From NCBI RefSeq assembly GCF_000292345.1, contig NZ_ALOU01000031.1, positions 20,115 through 84,114 on the forward strand: DNA of 64,000 nucleotides, read 5' to 3'. Position numbers and translations under genes: made by a program. This document shows, piece by piece, positions 50,208 through 59,073 of this stretch; the stretch's first letter is position 1, and each line of letters opens with the position of its first letter. The notes under the pieces are model-generated. The model saw only the letters and a list, made by a program, of their open reading frames with translations, did no database searches and was not told where the DNA came from. Source of the DNA: Cupriavidus sp. BIS7 (GTDB taxonomy: Bacteria > Pseudomonadota > Gammaproteobacteria > Burkholderiales > Burkholderiaceae).

Positions 50208-50418
50208 GGAGTAAGCCTTGTCGTGGTTCCAGATGTAGAGAGGCGCATCGCAGTATGCCGTAACGGCCGCCGCACAAACATCGGCGCACGAAAGTGCTTA
50301 TCACGCGTGTCGAAGAAATTTAATTCTCGGGATTAACCTGGCGAACGGTCGATGATTCGGCAGGATCTGCCTGCCTGGATGCGCCCCCGTTCGAGGCGCA
50401 TCGCTCTCCAGACCGGAC

Positions 50419-50724
50419 TTAGTGGTGTTTCTTGTCCTTGTGGGGCTGGGTGGCCGTTGTCGCCGGTTGCGTGGGCGGGACCAGGTACGACGCCTGGGTC
50501 AGGCGTCCCACGGGTTCCGTTGCCCCTTGCGTGGGCGATGACGGCGCCACTGCCGTCTGGCCGTTTTCATATCCGGTGGACACAGCCTCGAGGTATCCGG
50601 GTGGAAACTTTTGCTCGGGCGATGACGCGGACTGTGCACAGGCGGCGGTGCCAGCCATCAGCGCAAGAACGCCGACCGCCAGCTCATGCCCCAGAGAGGT
50701 GGGCAGGAAGACTTTGGGATGCAT
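50419..50724 (-). CDS. small secreted protein of unknown function
   Basis: 101 residues. MHPKVFLPTSLGHELAVGVLALMAGTAACAQ looks like a signal peptide; the mature part is Pro/Thr/Ser/Gln-rich (EQKFPPGYLEAVSTGYENGQ) and ends in a HKDKKHH tail. GGAG eight bases before the ATG supports this start over longer frames. No family recognised. It is upstream of the DUF1254 gene on the same strand, with 211 bp between. Confidence 0.55.
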   Translation of the reverse strand: MHPKVFLPTSLGHELAVGVLALMAGTAACAQSASSPEQKFPPGYLEAVSTGYENGQTAVAPSSPTQGATEPVGRLTQASYLVPPTQPATTATQPHKDKKHH

Positions 50725-51106
50725 CAGCAACTCCTTCTTTGCAACGTCATGCAACGACATCGGCGGGGCGCCCTCCGCTGATACCGGCACGACGACGCAA
50801 GACAAAGGGCTGCTGCTTCGGCTGAAGACGCTTCACGTCACCCGAAAGGGTGGCGGGCAGTCAGAGCCAGCATCGATTGCGTGTCGGAGATGGGGGAATG
50901 GGTTGAACAGACAGACCGGGTGAGGGCGCGTGGCCTCTCTCACAATCTGTCATCGATGGCACCAAGTCAAACCGATTTACACATCCGTTGGCAGATACGT
51001 TGCGGCCGTGTTGTGCAAGGCACGCCCGTCCACAGTTACTGCGCGTGCAGAGATTCTTGCCTTATTGATTGACGACTCCGCGATGCCGATCGGTCGAGGT
51101 GTACGA
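50725..51106. other. 382-bp gene-free region between the small secreted gene and the Lrp gene
   Basis: No gene, dyad or repeat was recognised. The part 50935-51075 is somewhat less GC-rich than its surroundings. Confidence 0.4.
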
Positions 51107-51529
51107 CTACAGCTTCAGCGTTGACAGCAGAATGCTCGTCTCTGTGTTGGCGATCCCGGGGACCAGGCGGATGGCGCTGAGGATGCGGTCGAACGCTTCC
51201 AGCGTGTCGGCGCGCAGTTCGGCCATCAGGTCCCAGCGGCCGTTGGTGGTATGCAGCGCGACGACGTTCGGATGTCCGCGCAACTCCCGGCGTACATCCT
51301 CGCTGTGATTGCCCTCGATCTCGATGCTCATGATCGCGCGGATGCGGAATGCCTCCGCTTCGGGACGTAGCCGGATGGTGTAGCCGACGATCGTCCCGTC
51401 GCCCTCCAGCCTGGCCAGGCGGTTCTGAACCGTTGCCCGCGCCACGCGCAGCTTCCTGGCAAGCATCACAACGGGCATGCGGGCGTCATCCCGCAGCAGG
51501 GCAATGAGTTGTCGATCCGTATCGTCCAT
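51107..51529 (-). CDS. Lrp/AsnC family transcriptional regulator
   Basis: 140 residues. N-terminal HTH (DDTDRQLIALLRDDARMPVV, then KLRVARATVQNRLARLEGDG) and C-terminal RAM domain (IMSIEIEGNHSEDVRREL, GRWDLMAELRADTLEAFDRIL, TETSILLSTLKL). Standard length. It probably senses an amino acid and oligomerises. The upstream neighbour on the same strand is the APC permease, 139 bp away, which may be its target. Confidence 0.92.
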   Translation of the reverse strand: MDDTDRQLIALLRDDARMPVVMLARKLRVARATVQNRLARLEGDGTIVGYTIRLRPEAEAFRIRAIMSIEIEGNHSEDVRRELRGHPNVVALHTTNGRWDLMAELRADTLEAFDRILSAIRLVPGIANTETSILLSTLKL

Positions 51530-51668
51530 GACGGTTGGCTGATTGCTTCATTGGATAAGCAAAGTGTAGTGCGCTGGACGATTTTTGAACACAGGCCGGG
51601 TGCAAACTGGCTTGGGTAGGGCAAAGGCGCAACGACGCCAGAATCATTCTGAAACGGCTTCAAGTGCT

Positions 51669-53636
51669 TCAAGCAACGTTCATGGGCAGGAGAACCATCT
51701 GCTTGCCCTGCAAGTGCAGCCGGTTCTGAATTTCGTTCGGGGTCTGGTTGTGCAGCCACGCGGTCAGGAAATTGACATGGCGGAAGATCAGCTTGCTGGC
51801 AAAGCAGACGCTGTTCGGGTACTCGGCCATGACCTCATCCACAAGCAGGGTGAACTCCATCACCGGATTGGTGCCGTAGACCGCGCGCGATTCGGCGGCC
51901 AGGCCGTGCCGCTGGCAGGTGCCCACGTAGTATTGCAGTGCATCGCCAATGGTGTGCTGCAGCCTGTGCAGGGTTTCCTGTCCCTCGTAGCTCTGCGCGT
52001 CCACTTCGCCGACGGCCAGGAAGATGAAGTTCTGGAAGTGCCCCGGGAACAGGCGCTGCACCCACAGCAGCGCATGCATGCTGACGCCGCGATGCTTGCC
52101 GACCAGCACGATGGCCGTCGGCTTGTCCCGATCGAGCCGGGGCGCCTGTGCAGGATCGACCGGCGGGGGACTTCCGGCAAACATGGCGTCCGCGTGGGCA
52201 AGCTCGGCGCGCGTGGCCGAGTAGTGACGCTTGACCAGGATGCAGAACAGGATCACCAGTCCCGTGACGAGCAGTGTCAGCCATCCACCGGCGGTGAACT
52301 TCTCGACGGTCGTCACCACCAGGATGGTTGCCGTGACCGAAAAGCCCAGCAGCGACAGCCCGAAATGCCGTACCCAGCCTTGCTCTGTCCTGTGCCGCCA
52401 CCAGTACACGCACAGACCGAACAGCGAAAGGCTGAAGGTCAGGAACACGTTGATGCTGTAGAGCACCACCAGCACCGATACGTCGCCGTGCGTCCAGAGC
52501 AGGATCAGCGCGCTGGATACACCCATCACCATGATCCCGTTCTGGCGCACCAGCCTGGCGGACAGATCGCGGAAATGGCGTGGCACCCAGTGATCGCCAG
52601 CCATGTTCGAAAGCACGGTCGGGCCATCCAGGAAGCCGGTCTGCGCGCCAACCAGCAGCAGGCCCGCTTCGAACGCCAGCACGGCGGCCAGCAGGCCGTG
52701 ACGAGCCAGCGGCGAACCGAGGCCAAGATTGTCGATGATGCTGCCGAACACCACGGCATTGAGTGTCTGGCCCTCCACAGGCTTTGCATGCCAGAGCATG
52801 TACAGCAGGATGATGCCGCCGGCCGTGAACGCCAGCGAGGTCGCCATGTAGAACATGGTCCATTTGCCGTTGGAAACCCGGGGCTCCGCGAGCATGTTGA
52901 CGTTGTTGGAAACGGCTTCAAGCCCGGTGTAGGTACCGCCCCCGAGCGAGAACGCGCGCATCATCAGCGCCAGCATGGCGACCGGACCGATTGCCTGCGA
53001 GATCGACGACGCTTCGCCAACCGCGCCGGGCACCACCTGCCCGATCGACCCGGCATGGGCGGCCACGCCATAGATGATGAGCACCAGATGCAGCACCACG
53101 AATCCCATGAAGATCGGCAGCAGGACCAGTATCGATTCCTTCATGCCGCGGAAGTTCAGCATGGTCATGGCGGCAACGATGCCCAGCTCCGTCACCAGCT
53201 TGTAGGGCTGCGCGGCAAGCGGCAGCAGGCTGAAGAAGGCATCGACACCACTGGCCAACGATGTGGAGACCGTCAGGACATAGTCGACCAGCAGCGCCGC
53301 CCCCGATACCAGCCCCGGATGCGGACCGAGCAGGGCCGTTGCCACCCGGTACCCGCCGCCCCCCGTGGGAAACAGTTCGATGACCTGGTTGTAGCCAAGC
53401 GCGATGATGAACACCGTGGTGGCCGTGGCCAGCGCCAGGAAGAGTGCCAGCGGAGTGTGCGAGCCGAGCGCGAGAAACGCTTCCTCCGGCCCGTAGCATG
53501 ACGACGACAGGCCGTCCGCCCCCAGCCCAACCCAGGCCAGCACGGGCGCCACCGCGATGGCATGGCGTGTGGCCGGCGAAAGGGGATCAAGCGGCTTGCC
53601 GGCGAGGTATCGCCACCATCTGGACAGTTCCGCCAT
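51669..53636 (-). CDS. APC superfamily permease, KimA-like, with C-terminal USP-like domain
   Basis: 655 residues: about twelve helices to residue 480, then a soluble domain. The start of the membrane part, GLGADGLSSSCYGPEEAFLALG, is the GLSSxxYGPEE signature of KimA/YdaO-type permeases. The C-terminal domain (KPTAIVLVGKHRGVSMHALL, FIFLAVGEVDAQSYEG) resembles a universal stress fold. KimA proteins import K+ and are gated by nucleotides; amino-acid transport is an alternative. A uspA gene lies divergently 223 bp away. Confidence 0.8.
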   Translation of the reverse strand: MAELSRWWRYLAGKPLDPLSPATRHAIAVAPVLAWVGLGADGLSSSCYGPEEAFLALGSHTPLALFLALATATTVFIIALGYNQVIELFPTGGGGYRVATALLGPHPGLVSGAALLVDYVLTVSTSLASGVDAFFSLLPLAAQPYKLVTELGIVAAMTMLNFRGMKESILVLLPIFMGFVVLHLVLIIYGVAAHAGSIGQVVPGAVGEASSISQAIGPVAMLALMMRAFSLGGGTYTGLEAVSNNVNMLAEPRVSNGKWTMFYMATSLAFTAGGIILLYMLWHAKPVEGQTLNAVVFGSIIDNLGLGSPLARHGLLAAVLAFEAGLLLVGAQTGFLDGPTVLSNMAGDHWVPRHFRDLSARLVRQNGIMVMGVSSALILLWTHGDVSVLVVLYSINVFLTFSLSLFGLCVYWWRHRTEQGWVRHFGLSLLGFSVTATILVVTTVEKFTAGGWLTLLVTGLVILFCILVKRHYSATRAELAHADAMFAGSPPPVDPAQAPRLDRDKPTAIVLVGKHRGVSMHALLWVQRLFPGHFQNFIFLAVGEVDAQSYEGQETLHRLQHTIGDALQYYVGTCQRHGLAAESRAVYGTNPVMEFTLLVDEVMAEYPNSVCFASKLIFRHVNFLTAWLHNQTPNEIQNRLHLQGKQMVLLPMNVA

Positions 53637-53859
53637 CGTCGTCTCCCCACTTGCGCATCCGCAAGCCGGCCGAATGTGCCGCCACGCGGCAAGTTCGGCT
53701 CTGCGACTAATGTAGGCGGGACTTCACGCCGCCGGAAGCGCGCGCGGACGGCGTGGCGATATTTTTACGAGATTTTTATCCCTCGTCGCCATCCTTTGAT
53801 CCAGCCTGTATGAACGGTTGCTTACCCTTGAGTCAGGGGAATGACCAAAGGGATGGACC

Positions 53860-54381
53860 ATGATCAAGATACTTGTGCCAGTGAACGGTTCCGCGTGCGC
53901 GCTGTCTGCCGTGCGGCACGCCGCGTTCCTGTATCGCGAAAGTAGCGTGGCCGAGGTGGTGCTGCTGAACGTGCAGCCGCCACTGGAACACACACGGGCC
54001 AGCGCGTTTCACTCGCTTGCCGAACTGCGCGAGCAGGAATCCCGCGAAGGCGAATCCGCGCTCGAACTGGCCAGCAACATCCTTGACGACTCCGGGGTGC
54101 GCTATACGGCGATGATCGGGGTCGGCAGTCCGGCCCGGGCAATCGCAAGCGCGGCGGAGTCGATGAACTGCGACGGCATCGTGATCGGCGTCAACCTGTG
54201 GACGCAGATCAAGGCCTGCTTCGGGGGTGGGTTGGCAGCAAGCGTCATGCGCAAGACATCGGTGCCCGTGACCGTGGTGAAAGCGGCGGGCACAGGCGGC
54301 GCGGCATTGGGCATGCCACTGTCACCGGCACCGCATCCTCATGCCCGCCCGGCGCTGGTTGTATATCCGGGGTCTCACTAA
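53860..54381 (+). CDS. universal stress protein (UspA family)
   Basis: 173 residues. IKILVPVNGSACALSAVRHA opens a single USP domain and VIGVNLWTQIKACFGGGLAASVMRKTSVPVTVVKA closes it. The ATP-binding pattern GxxGx9G(S/T) is degenerate (GVNLWTQ and FGGGLAAS), so nucleotide binding is uncertain. A 30-residue Pro/His tail follows. It is divergent from the KimA-like permease, and both carry USP-type domains. Confidence 0.88.
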   Translation: MIKILVPVNGSACALSAVRHAAFLYRESSVAEVVLLNVQPPLEHTRASAFHSLAELREQESREGESALELASNILDDSGVRYTAMIGVGSPARAIASAAESMNCDGIVIGVNLWTQIKACFGGGLAASVMRKTSVPVTVVKAAGTGGAALGMPLSPAPHPHARPALVVYPGSH

Positions 54382-54490
54382 GGTAAAGCCAGACGGCTGT
54401 CTTGATCCCTGCGGCTTACCGCATTGCCTGTGTTCCTGTACCGCCGCGCGCGTTAAGTCTGGCAGGCTCCTTCACCCTCGATCATGCCCT

Positions 54491-55960
54491 TCAGAACGTG
54501 ATCGGTAGCCGCACCGTGACGGTCAGGTCAGGGGTATCGCGTGTCAGGCCTGCTCCGACCGACAGGTTCAGCGTGTACCTGTTGTTGAAGCGATACGAGT
54601 AGCCCACCAGCAGCGTACCCTGCGTGATGCGCACCGATCCTGCGATGGTTTCTCCGTTCTGTTTGGTTGGCCAGATGATGCTCTGGTCGTAGCCGATACT
54701 GAAAGACCCATGCTCGTTGAGGGCCACACCCAGACCGAAGTTGAACTCGAACATATCCCCCGGGGCGATCTTGCCGAGGGACTCCTGCTGGCCGGCCAGC
54801 ACGTTGCGGTAGACGTCATCGCGCGCGAAGTTGTGCAGGTAGCTGAATCCGCCGAAGAGTACGGCCGGATCTGTCTGAAACAGCCACGTGATGCCTGGCT
54901 GGATTGCCTGGAAGCCGGTGCCCGTCGGCATGCTCAGCGGCAGACCGGTGCCTGTGGTATTTCCCACGCAGCGTGTCACGCAATCGGTCACCACCTGGAA
55001 CGGGTCCCTGCCAGTGTTCGACTTGTAGCGCAGCCAGCCGATGAAGTAAGGCATCTTCTCGTTGCCATAGTTGAGCTGGTAGCGAAGCGTCGCTTCCACA
55101 TCGCCAAGGCCGCTGCCATTGGCGGTGAAGGCACTGTCGACTGCGGTCCCCGTGAAAACCTCGTGACTGACCGTGTTGCTGCTTGCGCTCACGTACGGCA
55201 CCTTGGCTTCGATCTCGAGGCGCTTGGTGATGCCGTATCGGAATGCGAACGCGCTGACGTACGTGGACGTCCTGATATCGCGTATATCGATCAACCCGAT
55301 CAGCACGGCTGGAATCACGGTGTAGCCAACCAGCGACACGGTATCGCCGTACGAGTAGCTGTACTGGAAGCTCGGTTCGACGACGATCTTGCCCTGCGGA
55401 GTCAGCACGCCTGGCTGGTCGAAGATCGGCGCGATTGCCGGCGGCCGCGTATCGCGTTCCGGTGGCGTGCCGACCGGCTGCCCCGAGTCAGGCGCGGACT
55501 CGCCCTGCTGTTCGCCCTGGCCCGCCTGAACCTGTTGCACGCCCTGCGGCGCAACGGCCTGCGGCGGCATGTCAGATGGCGTCTGCTGGTCTTGCGCGCC
55601 TTGCTGGACCGTTTTGTTGATCTGCGCGGAATTGCTTGCCGAGCCCGACGCGGCCGGGTCGGGCGAGCCATTGCCTGGCGTCACGCCGTTGCCCACGGCC
55701 TGCCCGCCGCGCTTGTGCGACAACATCTCGTTATCCACCGTGCTCCGAAGCGCGCGAATCATGTCCGCCCGCTCGGTCAGCACCCGTTTCATGGTTTCGA
55801 GCTGCTTCGCCCGCTCGGCAATCTCCTTCTGAAGCGATTCAAACTGCGCGGCCGTGGGGGGAGCATCGTCGGGCGTCGTCTGCGCGTGCGCCAGACCGCC
55901 AAGCAGCAGCATCGTGGAGCAACTGGCACAACGAATGCCCCGCAGCGAGCGCTTCTTCAT
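54491..55960 (-). CDS. secreted/outer-membrane transporter-like protein with coiled coil
   Basis: 489 residues. Signal peptide to about residue 27 (LLLGGLAHAQ). Residues 37-80 form a predicted coiled coil (FESLQKEIAERAKQLETMKRVL), followed by a low-complexity Gln/Pro/Gly linker (about 85-170) and a C-terminal beta-barrel-like domain ending in LPITF, an outer-membrane type terminus. Repeated strands such as FAFRYGITKRLEIEAKVPYV and ATLRYQLNYGNEKMPYFIGW resemble the MetA-pathway/transporter family (PF13557-like). Likely an envelope protein; substrate unknown. Confidence 0.7.
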   Translation of the reverse strand: MKKRSLRGIRCASCSTMLLLGGLAHAQTTPDDAPPTAAQFESLQKEIAERAKQLETMKRVLTERADMIRALRSTVDNEMLSHKRGGQAVGNGVTPGNGSPDPAASGSASNSAQINKTVQQGAQDQQTPSDMPPQAVAPQGVQQVQAGQGEQQGESAPDSGQPVGTPPERDTRPPAIAPIFDQPGVLTPQGKIVVEPSFQYSYSYGDTVSLVGYTVIPAVLIGLIDIRDIRTSTYVSAFAFRYGITKRLEIEAKVPYVSASSNTVSHEVFTGTAVDSAFTANGSGLGDVEATLRYQLNYGNEKMPYFIGWLRYKSNTGRDPFQVVTDCVTRCVGNTTGTGLPLSMPTGTGFQAIQPGITWLFQTDPAVLFGGFSYLHNFARDDVYRNVLAGQQESLGKIAPGDMFEFNFGLGVALNEHGSFSIGYDQSIIWPTKQNGETIAGSVRITQGTLLVGYSYRFNNRYTLNLSVGAGLTRDTPDLTVTVRLPITF

Positions 55961-56368
55961 GACGTCTTTTTCTCCCAGGGGGCGACGCTCGGCTACCTGA
56001 ATGCCAGAAATCAGTCGGGTGGTTGTCCTTCCATGCACCGCAAACGTGCTCATGTTTGCGTTGACTGCCTTCGGGCTCTGGATGCACTGGCTTTGGAGAT
56101 TATGCTGCCGTACGTCGGCCCGCAAGTGCGATACCGCACCTAGGATGACGGATTGACCGCACCGCGCTGGATCACAGCGGTCAACCTGTCGGCAGTCCAG
56201 CAGCACTGGACGATGCGCTGCATGTCTACATAAAAGATCATTGCGGAAGCAGGGCATGCCCGCGCCGGCACTTGAAACAGACGCCCCGGAGGCGTTACGT
56301 GTCACGTAACAATGCCGTCCGGGGCGCACGCACAGATGTGGCTTTCCGCCGGTTGCTGGGGGAAAGCG
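55961..56368. other. 408-bp gene-free region between the transporter-like and alcohol dehydrogenase genes
   Basis: It holds the minus-strand promoter of the transporter-like gene and the 3' region of the dehydrogenase. A nested stem-loop occupies 56282-56326 (separate entry). No further gene or repeat was recognised. Confidence 0.4.
56282..56326 (-). terminator. nested stem-loop downstream of the alcohol dehydrogenase
   Basis: An inner perfect dyad GTTACGTG-T-CACGTAAC (56294-56310) sits inside an outer perfect dyad CGCCCCGGA/TCCGGGGCG (56282-56290 and 56318-56326). It begins 43 bp after the dehydrogenase stop on the minus strand. The T-tail is weak (TCTGTTTC), so it may be a terminator or, given the inner dyad, a protein-binding site. 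Confidence 0.5.
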
Positions 56369-57442
56369 TCAGGGCGTGATGGCTACCTTGAGCACCCCGT
56401 CCCGCTGGTGCGAGAAAAGATCGTACGCAGCTTCGATATCCGCAAGCTTGTAGCGGTGCGTGACCAGCGGGCCGAGATCGATTCGCTGCGTTTCAATCAC
56501 GTTCATGAGCCGGCGCATGCGTTCCTTCCCGCCGGGGCACAGCGAGGTGATGATGCGATGGTCGCCCAGGCCCGCGGCGAAGGCATCGAGCGGAATCCGC
56601 AGGTCGCTTGAATAGACGCCAAGGCTGGACAGCGTGCCGCCGGGCTTGAGCACGCGCAGCGCCGATTCGAACGTGGCCTGGGTGCCGAGTGCTTCGATCG
56701 ATGCGTCCACGCCCCGGCCGCCAGTGATGCGCAGGATTTCCTGCACGACGTCCGTATTGCGGAAATTGAGCGTCACGTCCGCGCCCATCTGGCGCGCGAT
56801 TGTCAGCCGTTCATCGATGCCGTCGACGGCGATGATCATCGACGCACCGCGCAGGCGCGCGCCGGCCGTTGCACACAGCCCGATCGGCCCCTGTGCGAAT
56901 ACCGCGACGATGTCGCCGATCTTGATATTGGCGCGTTCCGCGCCGCCAAAGCCGGTGGACATGATGTCCGGGCACATCAGCACCTGTTCGTCCGTGAGTC
57001 CGTCGGGGATCGGTGCGAGGTTCGCCTGTGCATCGGGCACCAGCACGTACTCGGCCTGCGTGCCATCGATCGTGTTGCCGAAGCGCCAGCCACCCATCGG
57101 CTTGTAGCCGTGCGCGTGACCCTGCCCATCCTGTGACGAGCAGCCGTCCTGGCACGCGTAGGAATAAAAGCTGGGGCAGATGGCGCCGGCAATCACACGC
57201 TGGCCTTCACGATAGCCAGTGACACCGCTGCCGAGCTTTTCGATGATGCCCACCGGCTCGTGGCCGATTGTCAGGCCTTGCTTGACCGGGTATTCGCCTT
57301 TGAGGATATGGACGTCGGTGCCGCAGATCGTGGTGGTGGTAATGCGGATCAGTGCGTCGGTGGGTCCGACGGCGGGGATCGGCTTCTCCTGCAGCACGAT
57401 CTTGCCCGGACCAAGGAATACTGCCGCTTGCATGCCTGCCAT
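56369..57442 (-). CDS. zinc-dependent alcohol dehydrogenase (MDR family)
   Basis: 357 residues. The catalytic zinc site is C40 (TTICGTDVH) with H61-E62 (TIGHEPVG). The NAD(P)-binding region contains GDIVAVFAQGPIGLCATAGARL with acidic VDGIDERL after it, suggesting NAD(H). The four-cysteine structural zinc lobe is replaced by CPSFYSYACQDGCSSQDGQG, with only three Cys, as in some secondary-alcohol dehydrogenases. AGGAGG six bases before the ATG fixes the start. Probably oxidises short secondary or primary alcohols. Confidence 0.9.
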   Translation of the reverse strand: MAGMQAAVFLGPGKIVLQEKPIPAVGPTDALIRITTTTICGTDVHILKGEYPVKQGLTIGHEPVGIIEKLGSGVTGYREGQRVIAGAICPSFYSYACQDGCSSQDGQGHAHGYKPMGGWRFGNTIDGTQAEYVLVPDAQANLAPIPDGLTDEQVLMCPDIMSTGFGGAERANIKIGDIVAVFAQGPIGLCATAGARLRGASMIIAVDGIDERLTIARQMGADVTLNFRNTDVVQEILRITGGRGVDASIEALGTQATFESALRVLKPGGTLSSLGVYSSDLRIPLDAFAAGLGDHRIITSLCPGGKERMRRLMNVIETQRIDLGPLVTHRYKLADIEAAYDLFSHQRDGVLKVAITP

Positions 57443-57619
57443 GTGATACCTCCTGCTGGTTGGCGAGAAAGGCCGCCCGCAGCCTGCCGGGCAGCAACCA
57501 AAGCAGTCTAGTTCGCATGCTCGTGATCGCGTTGACACTCATCAAAATCAGAGAATGTGCGGTCAGCGGCCATCGGGGAAATCATGCTTGACGGCGGAGA
57601 TACTGGCACCGATACTTCG

Positions 57620-57642
57620 CAAACTATTCACTGAATAGTTTG
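57620..57642 (+). promoter_or_regulatory. perfect operator upstream of the carotenoid oxygenase
   Basis: CAAACTATTCA-C-TGAATAGTTTG: 11-base arms around one central base. Its last base is the first G of the GGAGG ribosome site (57642-57646) of the oxygenase gene. It contains TATTCAC/GAATAGT elements typical of TetR-type operators; the tetR gene is second in the same operon, so autoregulation is likely. Confidence 0.85.
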
Positions 57643-57650
57643 GAGGCGAC

Positions 57651-59066
57651 ATGGAAGCGAGCCTGTCTGACGTGGGCACTGAAGTGGACACTAAGGTGGA
57701 CACCGAGGTGGATAACTTTGCGCCGGTGACGCGCGAGATCGAAGCCGACAATCTTGCCGTGCGCGGCAAGCTGCCCGAAGGGCTGCGGGGCACGCTGTAC
57801 CGCATCGGCCCCAATCCCCGTTTTCCCCAGCCTGAAGCCCACTGGTTCGGCGGCGACGGCATGGTGCACGCGTTCGATCTCGACAACGGGCGAGTTTCGT
57901 ACCGCAATCGCTGGGTCCACACGCCGAAGTGGCGTGACGAGGACCGCGCCGGGCGGGCGCTGTTCCGCGCGTTCGCCGGCAAGCTGCCTGATGCGCCCGA
58001 CTGGTCAGGCACGGACAGCGGCGTGGCCAATACCAACATCATCTGGCACGCCGGCGCGCTGCTGGCGCTTGAAGAGGCGCACATGCCCACCGCCGTCACG
58101 CCGCGCACCGTCGAGACGCTGGGCTACATGGAATATGGCCCGCTGAAAGGTCCGTTCACGGCCCATCCAAAGACCGATCCACAGACGGGAGAGCTGCTGT
58201 TCTTCGGCTACAACGCCGATGGCAAGCTCACGCCGGGCGTGCAGATCGGCGCGATCGACGCGCATGGGCGCCTGACGCACTACGCGCGTTTCCAGGCGCC
58301 ATACCCGAGCATGATCCACGACTTCATGGCCACGCCGCGTCATCTGCTGATTCCGGTGCTGCCGCTGACCGGCAGTCTGGCGCGCGTTGAGCAGGGCGGG
58401 CCGGGGTATGCGTGGGAGCCGGGCAAGCCGGCGATGATCGGCATTCTGCCGAGGCGCGGCGGTGCCGAGGACGTGCAATGGTTCGAGGGACCGGCCTGCT
58501 ACGTATTCCACGTGATGAACGCATGGGAAGACGGGGATCGGATCCTGGCCGATGTGATGGTCTACGATGAGCCGCCGCTGTTTCCGCATGCGGACGGATC
58601 GCCCGGCAACCCTGAACGGCAGCAGGCCTACCTGACGCGCTGGACATTCGATCTGTCGGCCGGAACCCGCCGCTTTGCCGCGGAGCGCCTGGACGATACG
58701 GCCGGGGAGTTTCCGCGCATCGACGACCGCCTGTCTGGCGTGAGGCATCGCCATGGGTGGTTCGCCGCTTCGCATCGCGAGTATGGCGACGGCGAACTCA
58801 ACGGCATCATGCATGTCGACATGTCGACCGGCGCGCTTGATGCGTACTGGCTGCCGGCTGGCGATATCACATCGGAGCCCGTTTTCGCGCCGCGCGGCAG
58901 CGAGGAGGGCGACGGATGGATTCTGGCGGTGGTGTGGCGTGCTGCGGCACAATGCAGCGAGCTGCTGGTGTTCGACGCGCGTCATGTCGCGGCGGGGCCG
59001 GTGGCAACCGTCGAACTGCCGCAACGCGTGCCGTTCGGATTTCATGGCAACTGGGTAGCGGGATAG
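57651..59066 (+). CDS. carotenoid cleavage oxygenase family protein
   Basis: 471 residues. The seven-bladed propeller carries the four iron histidines H172 (FTAHPKTD), H223 (MIHDFM), H287 (VFHVMNAWE) and H465 (FGFHGNWV), so catalysis should be intact. GTLYRIGPNPRF and HWFGGDGMVHAF are the N-terminal family signatures. The N-terminus has a short internal repeat (DVGTEVDTKVDTEVD). Substrates of bacterial members include apocarotenoids, stilbenes and lignin-derived isoeugenol; the genomic context does not decide. Behind a perfect dyad operator and seven bases before the TetR gene. Confidence 0.92.
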   Translation: MEASLSDVGTEVDTKVDTEVDNFAPVTREIEADNLAVRGKLPEGLRGTLYRIGPNPRFPQPEAHWFGGDGMVHAFDLDNGRVSYRNRWVHTPKWRDEDRAGRALFRAFAGKLPDAPDWSGTDSGVANTNIIWHAGALLALEEAHMPTAVTPRTVETLGYMEYGPLKGPFTAHPKTDPQTGELLFFGYNADGKLTPGVQIGAIDAHGRLTHYARFQAPYPSMIHDFMATPRHLLIPVLPLTGSLARVEQGGPGYAWEPGKPAMIGILPRRGGAEDVQWFEGPACYVFHVMNAWEDGDRILADVMVYDEPPLFPHADGSPGNPERQQAYLTRWTFDLSAGTRRFAAERLDDTAGEFPRIDDRLSGVRHRHGWFAASHREYGDGELNGIMHVDMSTGALDAYWLPAGDITSEPVFAPRGSEEGDGWILAVVWRAAAQCSELLVFDARHVAAGPVATVELPQRVPFGFHGNWVAG

Positions 59067-59073
59067 CGTACGG

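Noticed and set aside
51585..53501. 638-codon plus-strand frame opposite the APC permease
   Set aside because: Same kind of shadow; the permease helices are on the minus strand.
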